Assembly (NCBI GenBank): GCA_015060625.1
Contig: SUYC01000014.1
Coordinates: 31,103 to 95,102, forward strand
Length of the DNA: 64,000 bases
Reading direction: 5' to 3'
From: Xylanibacter ruminicola
GTDB taxonomy: Bacteria; Bacteroidota; Bacteroidia; Bacteroidales; Bacteroidaceae
Shown: positions 19,029-28,249 of the stretch, in pieces
Numbering within the stretch: the stretch's first letter is position 1
How the letters are laid out: the number at the start of each line of letters is the position of its first letter
Program-made: the position numbers and the translations under genes
The notes under the pieces: model-generated
What the model was told of the DNA's origin: nothing
What the model saw: only the letters and a program-made list of their open reading frames with translations
Databases searched by the model: none

Positions 19029-20279
19029 TTATTTCGGAAATTCGTACACTAAATACTGCGTGTTAGGCTCTGTGGGGTAGTTGGTGAGTCGTCCCGATCG
19101 CGTGATAAACGACAGGATACCGTTATTTACCCCGTTGCCAAAGGTGTACATGTCGCCATAGATGTTGATATAATGGATGCGGCGGGCATCATACTTCAGT
19201 AGGCGATCAATGTCGATAACAGGCATGCCGTCTATCAGTACCGTAGCTGGCCAATAATTGTTGTATTGTTCGTCTTCTTTACGTACAAACAGCTGTGTTA
19301 CGCCATTACTCTTCTTGCTTCGTACGCATTGAACGTACTCAATCAGCACCTCTTTAATAGTGAGAAACTGACGGTATTCGTCGAGATTGTATGTCATGTC
19401 GGGCTGATTGCCAAATACCGTTGGGTCGTAATCCATTGGCACACCATCTTCGGCAGTCTCATCCGAATAGTCGCCCAGTTGCAGTTCGCGTTTGGCGGGG
19501 GCAATAGCTATCTGATGGCGCTGCATGGCCAGTGAACGTTCCTCTACTTCGCTGCGTTTGTAATGGAATATAAGATGGGGGAGCTCCTTGGGCAGTAAGG
19601 TGGCAAACGGACTGATCATCTCAATGGGCAGACTCATACCTGTGAGTGATGCGGCAGAGAGAACCAATGGTTGCTTGCCGTGAATGCCGTATGTGTAGAA
19701 CACGGCTGTAGAGTCGTTCTCCATCTTTCCTTCAAAATAATGAATCTGTTTGCCTACGATGCTTAACGACGGACGAATCTGTTCACCATTAAAGGTACGC
19801 CCGTTATAGGTGTTGTTGATGCGTGCCCTGATGATATGTCCTTCGGTTTCGCGGGTATCTGTACCTTTTTTGTTTATCATCTTTGCTGTACCATTGGCTT
19901 CTACCCAGCTGCTGTCGCTTGATAGCCACTCGATATTGTCATCTTTGCTCTTGTGGAGCGGGTTGATGATGGCAACAAGTTGGTTTGATACCTGAGCGCT
20001 GTGGCGGGTATATACTGATAGTGCATAGTAACCGCTATGCAAGTTGGCTGGCAGTTCAATGGTGCCTGTACCTTTATGGTTATGGATGCTGATAGTGGTG
20101 CCTGCGGCCAAACCCTGCGTATCGCACAGTTCGGCATAGGCTATCAGGGCATCTTGGTCTGTTACACTTACTGTCATCTGCTCGCCTGCCAGATACCAGG
20201 TGCGATCAGTTCTGAATTCTGCGGCAAAAGTGTTGTGTGCCAGCAGAATAGTTGCTATGAGTGATATGATTCTGTTCAT
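19029..20279 (-). CDS. Secreted macroglobulin/TonB-plug-like protein, unknown function
   Basis: A 416-residue exported protein with an N-terminal signal peptide (cleavage near the Ala-Ala of AHNTFAAEF). The N-terminal part (RTWYLAGEQMTVSV, then LHSGYYALSVYTR) resembles the MG2-like beta-sandwich domains of Bacteroidetes surface proteins; the C-terminal part (TVLIDGMPVIDIDRLLKYDARRI with INIYGDMYTFGNGVNNGI) resembles a TonB-receptor plug-like segment. It lies 17 bases downstream of a DUF4249 lipoprotein and then a TonB receptor, a combination seen repeatedly in Bacteroidetes. I infer an outer-membrane or periplasmic partner of the receptor. Confidence 0.6.
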   Translation of the reverse strand: MNRIISLIATILLAHNTFAAEFRTDRTWYLAGEQMTVSVTDQDALIAYAELCDTQGLAAGTTISIHNHKGTGTIELPANLHSGYYALSVYTRHSAQVSNQLVAIINPLHKSKDDNIEWLSSDSSWVEANGTAKMINKKGTDTRETEGHIIRARINNTYNGRTFNGEQIRPSLSIVGKQIHYFEGKMENDSTAVFYTYGIHGKQPLVLSAASLTGMSLPIEMISPFATLLPKELPHLIFHYKRSEVEERSLAMQRHQIAIAPAKRELQLGDYSDETAEDGVPMDYDPTVFGNQPDMTYNLDEYRQFLTIKEVLIEYVQCVRSKKSNGVTQLFVRKEDEQYNNYWPATVLIDGMPVIDIDRLLKYDARRIHYINIYGDMYTFGNGVNNGILSFITRSGRLTNYPTEPNTQYLVYEFPK

Positions 20280-20296
20280 CTTCGTTATCTTTGTGA

Positions 20297-21505
20297 TTAT
20301 TCAAAAGGTGGCATGTAGTCGGGCTTGGTAGTTGTTGCACCACTCAAGCGTACGTCAAAGTCGGCAGGATAAGCCCACCATGTGGTTAGCGGCTGCTGAA
20401 TCATTCGCTTATCATCCCATATATAGAGAATCAAGCCCTGATATACCATTTTCTCGCAATCAATTTCTGTGCAGTCTTCTAATTTTATGTATGGACCAGG
20501 CTTGGGAACCTCTCTGTAGATATCATGCCCATCAATGTACACACGTTTGCTGACCGTATTCAGCGAGCAGCCCACAAAGCCTAACGCTCTTTTCGACGAG
20601 GTGGTGCAGCGAATGTTGCTGGGTAGGGCTGATGGCTGGGGGGTAAACAATCCGCCCATCTCCCATCCGGCTTCAACACATGCCTTATTGTATTCGTATT
20701 CAGCCTTGCTGATGGCACGTTGGGTTACTTCATTACAATAGTTCCAAGCTATGCGTTCATTTTTGTATGAAATATCCAGTAACTGGTATTTTGTGAATTT
20801 TCCACCAACATAATGAGCTGTTGATTCCGTTAGAATGGCTTTACTATCCGCAGTCTTCCACCCCTTTTCTGGATAAAGTTCGTCTTGGGGTATGTCCATC
20901 GCTGTTTTGGCTTCCACGTCGTAATATATAGCTGTATGGCGCTTTGGCCTAACTTCCCAGGTTTCGGTATATTCCCATGTGTAGTAGGCTGTCTGTGTTG
21001 GATCATCAGGCTCACCTGTGGTCAGCAGGATCTCTATGTTCTCCAGATCGCCTTTCTGATAGTACTCCAGCTCCTCGATATCTGGTGTGCGAAGGGGCTT
21101 TTCGGGGTCCGACTGATAGATGTCGCCATCGCATTCTATCCTTACATAGTACGATACGTTTGGATCCAGCGCAGGGGTGTTACAGGTGTAATAACCGTTA
21201 TCCTGTATTGGGCATTCGTATTCAGAACCATCGGTACCACAGATGGTAACTCTTGCATGGTTAATAATAGGTTCCCAATAGTAGCTGTCGTATTCATCAT
21301 AAGAGTTGGGCTCTTTATTAAGTGGAACAGACCTTGTGATATAGAACTCGCTTTTTTCGTTCGAACGGATGGTGCCGTTAACCACTAGCAGGTTCGTTTC
21401 GCCCTCAGGCAGATCGGCTTCGTATTCCTCCACGCATCCTGTCAGCAAGCAGGCGCCAATTACGATAAAATGGGCAATTTTAAAAAGTGATAATATCCTT
21501 TTCAT
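20297..21505 (-). CDS. DUF4249 lipoprotein
   Basis: A 402-residue lipoprotein: signal sequence with lipobox LLTGC (Cys near residue 24), then an Ig-like beta-rich N-terminal half (ETNLLVVNGTIRS; VTICGTDGSEYECP) and a longer C-terminal half typical of DUF4249. The family is normally encoded next to a TonB-dependent receptor and is thought to be a surface or periplasmic accessory; no biochemical function is established. Here it is 1 base from the receptor stop and 17 bases before the next gene, so the three form an operon. Confidence 0.82.
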   Translation of the reverse strand: MKRILSLFKIAHFIVIGACLLTGCVEEYEADLPEGETNLLVVNGTIRSNEKSEFYITRSVPLNKEPNSYDEYDSYYWEPIINHARVTICGTDGSEYECPIQDNGYYTCNTPALDPNVSYYVRIECDGDIYQSDPEKPLRTPDIEELEYYQKGDLENIEILLTTGEPDDPTQTAYYTWEYTETWEVRPKRHTAIYYDVEAKTAMDIPQDELYPEKGWKTADSKAILTESTAHYVGGKFTKYQLLDISYKNERIAWNYCNEVTQRAISKAEYEYNKACVEAGWEMGGLFTPQPSALPSNIRCTTSSKRALGFVGCSLNTVSKRVYIDGHDIYREVPKPGPYIKLEDCTEIDCEKMVYQGLILYIWDDKRMIQQPLTTWWAYPADFDVRLSGATTTKPDYMPPFE

Positions 21506-21506
21506 A

Positions 21507-24461
21507 TTAGTTGAATCGTACGTTAAGTGAGATATAAGGGATGGCTGTACCGAATACCGATAGCTTGTAGCCCTTGATGCTTGAGCCTTCGGTTACATAA
21601 TAGATGTTATAGGCATTTTTGCGGGCAAGGGCATTATACACACCGATTGAGAACGAGGTGTGGAAAAATGCTGTCAGCCTATGGGTTGGCTCGATGTTGA
21701 ACGCAAGATCCAGACGAGTATAGTCGGGAATGCGATAGTTGTTACGCTCGGTATAGTAGGGCAGGTAGTAACCTAACTTGTTGTTGTAGAACTGGCCTGC
21801 AGGTACTGTTGTTGGGCGACCAGTGGCATAGTTAAAGTTGCTCGAGAAACTGTATCGCTCTGTAATCTTATAGTTCAGCACAGCTTTTACCTCATGTGGT
21901 CTGTCGTATTCCGATGGATACCAGTCGCCGTCGTTCAGGGGCGTTGCCACGCGTTTGTCGTCCTGGCGCAACAGTGAGCGCGAGTAAGTATAGCTTACCC
22001 AGCCATTCAGCTTACCATAAGGCTTCTTGGCTTGCAGCTCCACGCCATAGGCTTTTCCCTTGGTAGGAATCACATCGGTTTCGAGATGGGGATTCATCAG
22101 CAATACAGCCGAACTGCGATAGTTCAGATAATCGCTGATGTGCTTGTAGTACGTCTCAGCCGAGAACTCGTAGTTCTTGTTGGGTGTCTCGTAATAGATA
22201 CCTGCGGCTATCTGCCAACCGTTCTGGGGCTTGATGTTCATATCCGACAGCTTCCACATATCGGTGGGCGACATGATAGAGGTGTTAGACACCTTATGTA
22301 TATACTGATGCATAGTGTTGAAACCAGCCTTCAGCGAAAGATTGTCCTGTAAGGCATAACGGGCAGAGAAGCGGAACTCGGGAGCCTGATAGGTTTCGAA
22401 GATGCCTGTTTTGTGACGTGTCTCTAACAGATTTTCCTGCGAAGGCAGTTCCTGGTCGGCATAGATATTCACGTCGCGAGGACCAAGGGCATTGAACATT
22501 GAATAGCGCAAACCTGCCGAAACCGATAGTTTTTCGGTCAGCGAATGTTCGTAGTCGATATAGGCGCCGCTCTCCAAGGCTTTCTCTTTCTGTAGCTGGT
22601 CTGGATTGACATACGATTCCTCATTTAAAGGTTCGTACTTGCCGCCCTGTACATTGTAATGCTGAACAGACAGACCGTATGAGAGGCTTTGGTTCTCAGT
22701 CAGACGCTGGCGGATATGTAGCTTGGCCCACAGCTGATCGATGCCGAAACTCAGTCGGGCAGCCATCGTGGGTTTGGCCTTTTCGTCGTTATAATAGTCG
22801 TAATGATCCAATCCTGCTGAGAGCGTGGCAGTTATCTTTTCGTTCAGGATCGATCGCCATTCGGCTGAGAAGTTGCGGTTCTGATAGCCGTAACTGTCGT
22901 CGGAACTGAACGAGAACTTATCTTTACTCAGATAGCCGAATATCTTGAGGCGATGCAGGTTGTTAAGTTTCCAGGTAAGCACACCGCCAAAGTCGTAGAA
23001 GTTGGCCTTACCGTTTTTGTAGCCGCTTTCCTCTGGTAACTGCTTCAGAATCCAGTCGCTATAGGTGGTACGGGCATTCAGCAAGAGCGACACATGATCT
23101 TTTACGATAGGTATCTCAAGATTGGCCTTGCTGGTAAGTGCGCCGATACTGGCCGAACCAGTAAACTTACGCATGTTTGCCTCTTTCGAGTTCACTTTCA
23201 GCACACTACTTATTCTGCCGCCATATTCTGCGGGGATGCTGGATTTAAACAGCTCCACATCCTCGACAGCATCTGAATTGAACGATGTGAACAAGCCGAA
23301 CAGATGTGTTGGGTTATATACCGTGCCGCCATTAAACAGTATCAGGTTCTGATCGGTGGCACCACCTCGTACGTTATATCCGCTTGAGGCCTCGCCAACG
23401 GTTGTTACACCAGGCAGCGTAAGCACTATCTTCATAATGTCTGATTCACCAAAGGCCGATGGGATATTCTTCAGTAGTTGGGGCTTGAACTTCTCGGCGC
23501 CCATCGTGGTACTTTGTACTACCGACTGGCGACCTGCTACAACTACAATCTCGGCCAGTTCCTGATCGTCGGCAAGGCTTGCCCTTGCTTTCTTGGCGCC
23601 AGGAACAATATAAGTTCGTGTATTTGCCGAACCTGCTGATATCGACAAAGTATCGCTATCAAGTACGGGAATACCGGCGATGAGCGAATCAACAGGGATG
23701 TTTTCTATCGAAACAGGAAGTGCATTGTTTTTCTCTCCTTCTGGTGCCGTTTCTGGTCGCAAATGACTCGTGGCGATTTCCTTCTTTTCGCCGATAACAC
23801 TTGCTACCACTTTTACAAGGCTTTGCTCACGCCTCTGTTTCTTAAAGGTAAGATGTTGCTGTTTGGCAAACTGCTTGATCTGTTTCTTCTGATCAGGAAA
23901 CAGTGCTGCCACATCTTTGGCGCGTTTCACATGATAGGTCTTCCCATCAGGGGTGATGAGTGTATAATGCTCGTAATCGCTCAGGTTCTTCAGTAATTTT
24001 CTTTCTCCAAAGGTCTTCTCGCCATTATAGTGTTTCCACATGCTATGATAAAGTTGTATGCCGTTAGTACTGCCATCACAGAGCAGCGCAGCAAAGCGCG
24101 TGCTGTCCTCCGGGTCGTGTACAAACCGGTAGCCATCCATCTCAAACCAGTCGATATGTTGCTGGTCGGGCAAACAACAGATGCCTGCTGTGGGCGACAG
24201 TACAGTCACATGTTGTTTCATTAGGTCGAAACGCAGTTCCACATTATCATAGACCACTCCGTAATAGCTTATCCGACCTTTATACATGTTGGTATTACCT
24301 TTATAATAAGGTATGTCGTGCCACTTTGATAGCTGATACTGTGGTTCGACTGGTCCAACATACAGGCGCGCGTAGTCCGAGGCTGTAGCGAAATAGTCCT
24401 GAGCTTCAGCATGGGGTACAGCTAAAGCCATACAGGCCATTAGTAACAAAATTTTTTTCAC
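21507..24461 (-). CDS. TonB-dependent outer-membrane receptor with unusual N-terminal domain
   Basis: A 984-residue receptor with a signal peptide (cleavage near HAEAQD). The plug is at about residues 305-440 (AEIVVVAGRQSV; LPGVTTVGEASSGYNVRGGATDQNL split by the usual spacing) and the rest is a beta-barrel ending in an aromatic-terminal strand (ISLNVRFN). The first 300 residues do not look like the usual carboxypeptidase-like or SusC-type D2 domain; they begin with DYARLYVGPVEPQYQ and contain a Lys/Gln-rich stretch near 195-215. Substrate unknown; the DUF4249 partner argues against a standard SusCD glycan pair. Confidence 0.88.
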   Translation of the reverse strand: MKKILLLMACMALAVPHAEAQDYFATASDYARLYVGPVEPQYQLSKWHDIPYYKGNTNMYKGRISYYGVVYDNVELRFDLMKQHVTVLSPTAGICCLPDQQHIDWFEMDGYRFVHDPEDSTRFAALLCDGSTNGIQLYHSMWKHYNGEKTFGERKLLKNLSDYEHYTLITPDGKTYHVKRAKDVAALFPDQKKQIKQFAKQQHLTFKKQRREQSLVKVVASVIGEKKEIATSHLRPETAPEGEKNNALPVSIENIPVDSLIAGIPVLDSDTLSISAGSANTRTYIVPGAKKARASLADDQELAEIVVVAGRQSVVQSTTMGAEKFKPQLLKNIPSAFGESDIMKIVLTLPGVTTVGEASSGYNVRGGATDQNLILFNGGTVYNPTHLFGLFTSFNSDAVEDVELFKSSIPAEYGGRISSVLKVNSKEANMRKFTGSASIGALTSKANLEIPIVKDHVSLLLNARTTYSDWILKQLPEESGYKNGKANFYDFGGVLTWKLNNLHRLKIFGYLSKDKFSFSSDDSYGYQNRNFSAEWRSILNEKITATLSAGLDHYDYYNDEKAKPTMAARLSFGIDQLWAKLHIRQRLTENQSLSYGLSVQHYNVQGGKYEPLNEESYVNPDQLQKEKALESGAYIDYEHSLTEKLSVSAGLRYSMFNALGPRDVNIYADQELPSQENLLETRHKTGIFETYQAPEFRFSARYALQDNLSLKAGFNTMHQYIHKVSNTSIMSPTDMWKLSDMNIKPQNGWQIAAGIYYETPNKNYEFSAETYYKHISDYLNYRSSAVLLMNPHLETDVIPTKGKAYGVELQAKKPYGKLNGWVSYTYSRSLLRQDDKRVATPLNDGDWYPSEYDRPHEVKAVLNYKITERYSFSSNFNYATGRPTTVPAGQFYNNKLGYYLPYYTERNNYRIPDYTRLDLAFNIEPTHRLTAFFHTSFSIGVYNALARKNAYNIYYVTEGSSIKGYKLSVFGTAIPYISLNVRFN

Positions 24462-24695
24462 GTCTTTATAGATACACTTATAATTGTTAGGTTTAAACTA
24501 TTTTGAACAATGTTCTTTATATTAAATGTATCGAAGTGCTAAATGTTGTATGACTACCCTTGTTTTTTAGCTATTCTTAACAATAGACATGTAGGAGTGG
24601 TAACGTTTGTTAAATTGCGGATTGGTCATGCAAGGTTTGGATGACTTTTGCATTCTATGGATAAAATAGCGCTCAATCAGATAAAACCTAAAGAT

Positions 24696-25199
24696 ATGAA
24701 ACGAACTGTTGAAATGATTTCAATGACGCTGATAATCATAGTGCTTGCAGCGTTTTTAGGCTCAACCTTGATGGGCTGTAGTGGTGATGGAACTGATGAA
24801 GGATCAAGTAACGGATTCTGTGTCAGGGATGTGGCCATTAGCGGTTGTAAAAACACAAGCCACACAAGGAGCGAATATCCAGAGTACTTTGAGTTTAAGG
24901 CACTCGATGGTGGTTACTTGTCTGTCAACCATGTGAATGCCTTGTTTAATTGCGTTCCTGGCGAATTGAAAATGGAGGCAACTATTGATGGTAATGTGAT
25001 TAAGATTCTGGAAACAGAAGAGAAATCTTTGGCAAATTGTGTTTGCCCCTACGATCTTTACTGCGAGGTGGGGCCTCTCAGTAACGGCGATTACGAAGTG
25101 GTTATCTACCATGGTTCGTTCGAGATACCTGTTCGTAAGTTCTCTTTTACCTATAATAAAAGGCTGAATGTAAAATATGAGGTTACTTATGATGATTAA
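24696..25199 (+). CDS. Small lipoprotein, unknown function
   Basis: A 167-residue protein from the ATG at 24,696 with a hydrophobic signal segment and lipobox TLMGC (Cys near 28). The mature part has six further cysteines, an even number suggestive of disulfides, and a beta-rich pattern (EVVIYHGSFEIPVRKFSFTY). I do not recognise a family. It is followed 4 bases later by a lipocalin-like lipoprotein, so they are probably co-expressed and anchored in the outer membrane or facing the periplasm. The 230-base gap before it, shared with the divergent receptor gene, shows no convincing full promoter. Confidence 0.6.
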   Translation: MKRTVEMISMTLIIIVLAAFLGSTLMGCSGDGTDEGSSNGFCVRDVAISGCKNTSHTRSEYPEYFEFKALDGGYLSVNHVNALFNCVPGELKMEATIDGNVIKILETEEKSLANCVCPYDLYCEVGPLSNGDYEVVIYHGSFEIPVRKFSFTYNKRLNVKYEVTYDD

Positions 25200-25203
25200 G
25201 CCA

Positions 25204-25629
25204 ATGAAAAAGTATCTGATAGCTTTATTTTGCCTATGTTTCCTGTTTACAGGATGTAGTAGCGACGATGGACTTTCGTCTGTAAAAAAGTCGGTTGTAG
25301 GTAGCTGGCAATTAGTTGAGCGGATAGACGGCTTCTATCCGTCGACCCAAAGTATGCCTGTCAATACCAACTACATCATGGAATTCAGAAGTGATGGCAT
25401 AGTTGTTACCATCGTGGATGGCGAACAGATAAGTGAGATGCCTTATTGGCTTAAGCCAACAAATCAGGGGGATGATAGTTATTATTTGTGTTACGACCCC
25501 GATATCGATTACTCGCAAAGTACTGGAGGTACAACATTAAGAGTAGAAGGCGACAAGCTGACCATCCACTCGTATGGTTGTTTTGCAAGTACTATTTGTG
25601 TTTATCGCCGCTTAAAAGTTGGTATGTAA
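25204..25629 (+). CDS. Lipocalin-like lipoprotein
   Basis: 141 residues with signal peptide and lipobox LFTGC (Cys near 18) from the ATG at 25,204. The pattern VVGSWQLVERIDGFYP, then IMEFRSDGIVVTI and LRVEGDKLTIHSY is that of the small lipocalin-like domain common in Bacteroidetes lipoproteins. Function unknown. It follows the preceding lipoprotein by 4 bases, and its stop lies 2 bases before the first ACTACAT repeat of the intergenic element. Confidence 0.65.
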   Translation: MKKYLIALFCLCFLFTGCSSDDGLSSVKKSVVGSWQLVERIDGFYPSTQSMPVNTNYIMEFRSDGIVVTIVDGEQISEMPYWLKPTNQGDDSYYLCYDPDIDYSQSTGGTTLRVEGDKLTIHSYGCFASTICVYRRLKVGM

Positions 25630-25630
25630 A

Positions 25631-26129
25631 CTACATAACTACATAAAATTTACCGAAAGCCTTATGTACAAAGGCTTTCGTGTTATTTTTGACCTACATA
25701 AAAACTACATTCTAACTACATAAAACTACATTCTAACTACATATTTTTACCACTTATCAGGGAGATAGAAAGATGTTTGCGCCTGAATAGCAATCTTTCT
25801 GCTTAATACTTGCCGTAAAATTCTCTAGAGAATTTTGTAGTTTGCTAGGCACTTAGCAGTCGCTAGTACGGCACTTCGCTAAAAATTCTCTAGAGAATTT
25901 TAAAACCATCCTTAATGCTAAGTCTTGCGTATATATTGAAAGGTATCTTTTCGCACGGTATAAAGCCACTTTTGGCTCCTTAATAAACTACTTTTTGCAC
26001 CTTAAAAAGCTATTTTTGGCGAATTTTATGTAGTTTTATGTAGTTAGAATGTAGTTTTTATGTAGGTCGTTAGGTGCGTAAAAACCTTTATACATGCGGA
26101 CTTCAAGCGATTTTATGTAGTTATGTAGG
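25631..26129. repeat. Inverted pair of hairpin elements with ACTACAT repeats (locus A)
   Basis: The gap 25,630-26,303 holds two copies of one ~110-base element in opposite orientation: 25,631-25,742 (plus) and 26,028-26,129 (minus). Each has CTACATAACTACATAAAA, then a hairpin core, then GACCTACATAAAAACTACAT and more ACTACAT units. The left core is a perfect 9-bp stem (GAAAGCCTT 25,655-25,663 with AAGGCTTTC 25,671-25,679). The right core (26,081-26,104) is diverged although its flanking repeats are nearly identical to the left. The centre (25,743-26,027) has two identical 20-base palindromes and further inverted repeats but no plausible gene. Confidence 0.85.
25817..25901. repeat. Two identical 20-base palindromes, 65 bases apart
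   Basis: AAAATTCTCTAGAGAATTTT is a perfect palindrome at 25,817-25,836 and again at 25,882-25,901. Between and around them TGCCGTA (from 25,811) pairs with TACGGCA (near 25,867). They lie in the centre of the inverted pair at locus A. Confidence 0.85.
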
Positions 26130-26265
26130 TCGTGTGCCAATTTTTTTTTGTAATCATGCGGTTTTTGAAACCTCACCGATGGTTGTAGTTTGTGGAACAG
26201 GACGTTCGTGACTACTTTTACAATTTGTTAACGCTGGGGGACTTCCTGCGTTGGTAGATAATTCG

Positions 26266-26273
26266 TATCTTTG
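26266..26273 (+). promoter_or_regulatory. -7 box for the GH97-GH2-GH3 operon
   Basis: TATCTTTG fits TAnnTTTG and lies 30 bases before the GH97 start. No clear -33 TTTG is found at the usual distance, so an activator may be needed. Confidence 0.5.
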
Positions 26274-26303
26274 CAACCAAAATATCAACTTTTCTAACGA
26301 ACT

Positions 26304-28241
26304 ATGATCAGAAATGTGTTTTTGGTGGCAGCATTGCTGTCGGTAAGCATCTGCCATGCAGAGAATGTTACGGTGAAATCACCAAGTGGGAATCTTGAAG
26401 TTGCTGTGAGCGATGAGGGTGGCAAGGCCACGTATCAGGTACTGCTCGATGGCAAGCAGATGGTAACCAAGTCTAACTTAGGCTTGAATACCAGTATTGG
26501 TGATTTAACCCAGGGTTTAAAGATTGTTGCTAACAAGACCGAGGCTGTAGAAAAGCAGTACGATATCCGTACCATTAAGGCTTCGCACATTAACTACAAA
26601 GCCAATAAGCTGACGCTGACGCTTGAAAATGCCCAGAAGTTGCAGATGACCGTTACCTTTATGGTGGCCGACAATGATGTGGCTTTTAAATATGGTATTG
26701 CCAAAGCGCCACGTGGCATGCAGCGCACGCTGATTTTGGGCGAGGCCACCAGCTTTAACTTTCCTGATGGCACAACCACCTTTATTTCGCCACAGATTGG
26801 GCCGAAGACTGGTTGGTCGCAAACCAAACCAAGTTATGAAGAGGGATATAGCGTGGACGGACCGCTGAACGAGAAGTCGCACTATGGGCATGGCTACACC
26901 TTCCCCTGCCTGTTCCACTTGCAGAATGGTTGGGCACTGGTGAGCGAAACAGGTACTACTGGTGCCTATTGCGGTACGCATATCTCTGATTATCAGCCAG
27001 GTACAGGCTATACCATTGCTTTCCCTGATAAGGGCGAGAATGGTGGCTTTGGTTCGGAGTTTGTAGCACAGTCGTTACCAGCCGAAACGCCTTGGCGCAC
27101 CATCACCGTAGGTTCTACCCTGAAACCTATCGTTGAAACCACCGTCAGCTACGATGTGGTCGATCCGCTCTACGAGCCTGCCTATGATTATAAGGAAGGA
27201 CGTTACACCTGGAGCTGGCTGATTTGGCAGGATAGTGCGACTAACTATGCCGATCAGGTGAAGTTGATCGACTTGGCATCGACCATGGGCTACGAGTATT
27301 GTCTGGTAGATGCCCTCTGGGACACTCAGATAGGTCGTGATAAAATGGTAGAACTCTCGCAGTATGCCCAGTCGAAAGGGGTGAGTCTGATGCTGTGGTA
27401 CAATTCTAATGGCTATTGGAACGATGCTCCTCAGGGACCACGTAACTGTCTGAATACCTCGCTGGCACGCAATCGCGAGTTTAAGTGGTTGCAGCAGATT
27501 GGCGTCAAGGGCATCAAAGTGGATTTCTTTGGTGGTGACAAGCAGGAAACGCTGCAGCTTTACGAGGATATCCTGGTTGATGCCAACCGTTATGGCATTC
27601 AGGTCATCTTCCACGGATGCACGCTGCCTCGCGGTTGGGAGCGTATGTTCCCCAACTTTGTAGCCTCCGAGGCTGTGCTGGCCAGCGAGAATGTGTTCTT
27701 TGGCGAAGGCGCTGCTATCCACGAGCCCTTCGACCTCACCCTGCATCCCTTCTGTCGTAATGCGGTGGCTTCGATGGACTGGGGTGGTGTGATTATGAAT
27801 AAGTATCTGAGTCGCGACAACAAGAGTCGTCACTCCCGTAAAACCACCGATATCTTCGAGATAGCATCGGGCATTACTAACCAGACATCTATCCAGTGTG
27901 TGGCCATGTATCCCAACAACCTGCAGGAGCTGCCTCAGTTCGAGCTCGATTTCCTGAAGGCGTTGCCTGCCACTTGGGATGAGACCCGCTTGATTGATGG
28001 CTATCCTGGCAAGTATGTCGTGCTGGCCCGACGCCATGGTGCCGATTGGTATATCGCTGGCTTGAATGCTCAGAAAGAGCCCCTCAAACTCACACTCGAT
28101 CTCACCATGCTGGCTGGTAAAACAGCCACCATCTATGTTGATAACCATAAAGGCGAGCCCACCATGGGCACCTTGAAGGTGGATAAGAAAGGTAAGGCAA
28201 AGGTTACCATCCAGCCTAACGGAGGACTAATCGTCAAATAA
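26304..28241 (+). CDS. GH97 glycoside hydrolase, probably retaining alpha-galactosidase type
   Basis: A 645-residue exported enzyme (signal peptide, cleavage near CHAEN). The N-terminal beta-sandwich, central (beta/alpha)8 barrel and C-terminal beta domain follow the GH97 layout. GH97 contains inverting alpha-glucosidases (SusB) and retaining alpha-galactosidases. Here the barrel strand reads IKVDFFGGDKQE, with Asp407 at the place of the nucleophile of the retaining subgroup, and Glu456 (VASEAVL) about where its acid/base lies. I therefore favour a retaining alpha-galactosidase-like enzyme, but the alignment is from memory. First gene of a three-enzyme operon; GH2 starts 8 bases later. Confidence 0.85.
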   Translation: MIRNVFLVAALLSVSICHAENVTVKSPSGNLEVAVSDEGGKATYQVLLDGKQMVTKSNLGLNTSIGDLTQGLKIVANKTEAVEKQYDIRTIKASHINYKANKLTLTLENAQKLQMTVTFMVADNDVAFKYGIAKAPRGMQRTLILGEATSFNFPDGTTTFISPQIGPKTGWSQTKPSYEEGYSVDGPLNEKSHYGHGYTFPCLFHLQNGWALVSETGTTGAYCGTHISDYQPGTGYTIAFPDKGENGGFGSEFVAQSLPAETPWRTITVGSTLKPIVETTVSYDVVDPLYEPAYDYKEGRYTWSWLIWQDSATNYADQVKLIDLASTMGYEYCLVDALWDTQIGRDKMVELSQYAQSKGVSLMLWYNSNGYWNDAPQGPRNCLNTSLARNREFKWLQQIGVKGIKVDFFGGDKQETLQLYEDILVDANRYGIQVIFHGCTLPRGWERMFPNFVASEAVLASENVFFGEGAAIHEPFDLTLHPFCRNAVASMDWGGVIMNKYLSRDNKSRHSRKTTDIFEIASGITNQTSIQCVAMYPNNLQELPQFELDFLKALPATWDETRLIDGYPGKYVVLARRHGADWYIAGLNAQKEPLKLTLDLTMLAGKTATIYVDNHKGEPTMGTLKVDKKGKAKVTIQPNGGLIVK

Positions 28242-28249
28242 TAAGTGAT

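Noticed and set aside
25631..26129. CRISPR array
   Set aside because: Repeats are short (7-18 bases), unevenly spaced and present in both orientations; there are no uniform spacers and no cas genes.
27075..28148. Open frame of 357 codons on the minus strand
   Set aside because: Antisense to the GH97 gene; no recognisable domain and no promoter.
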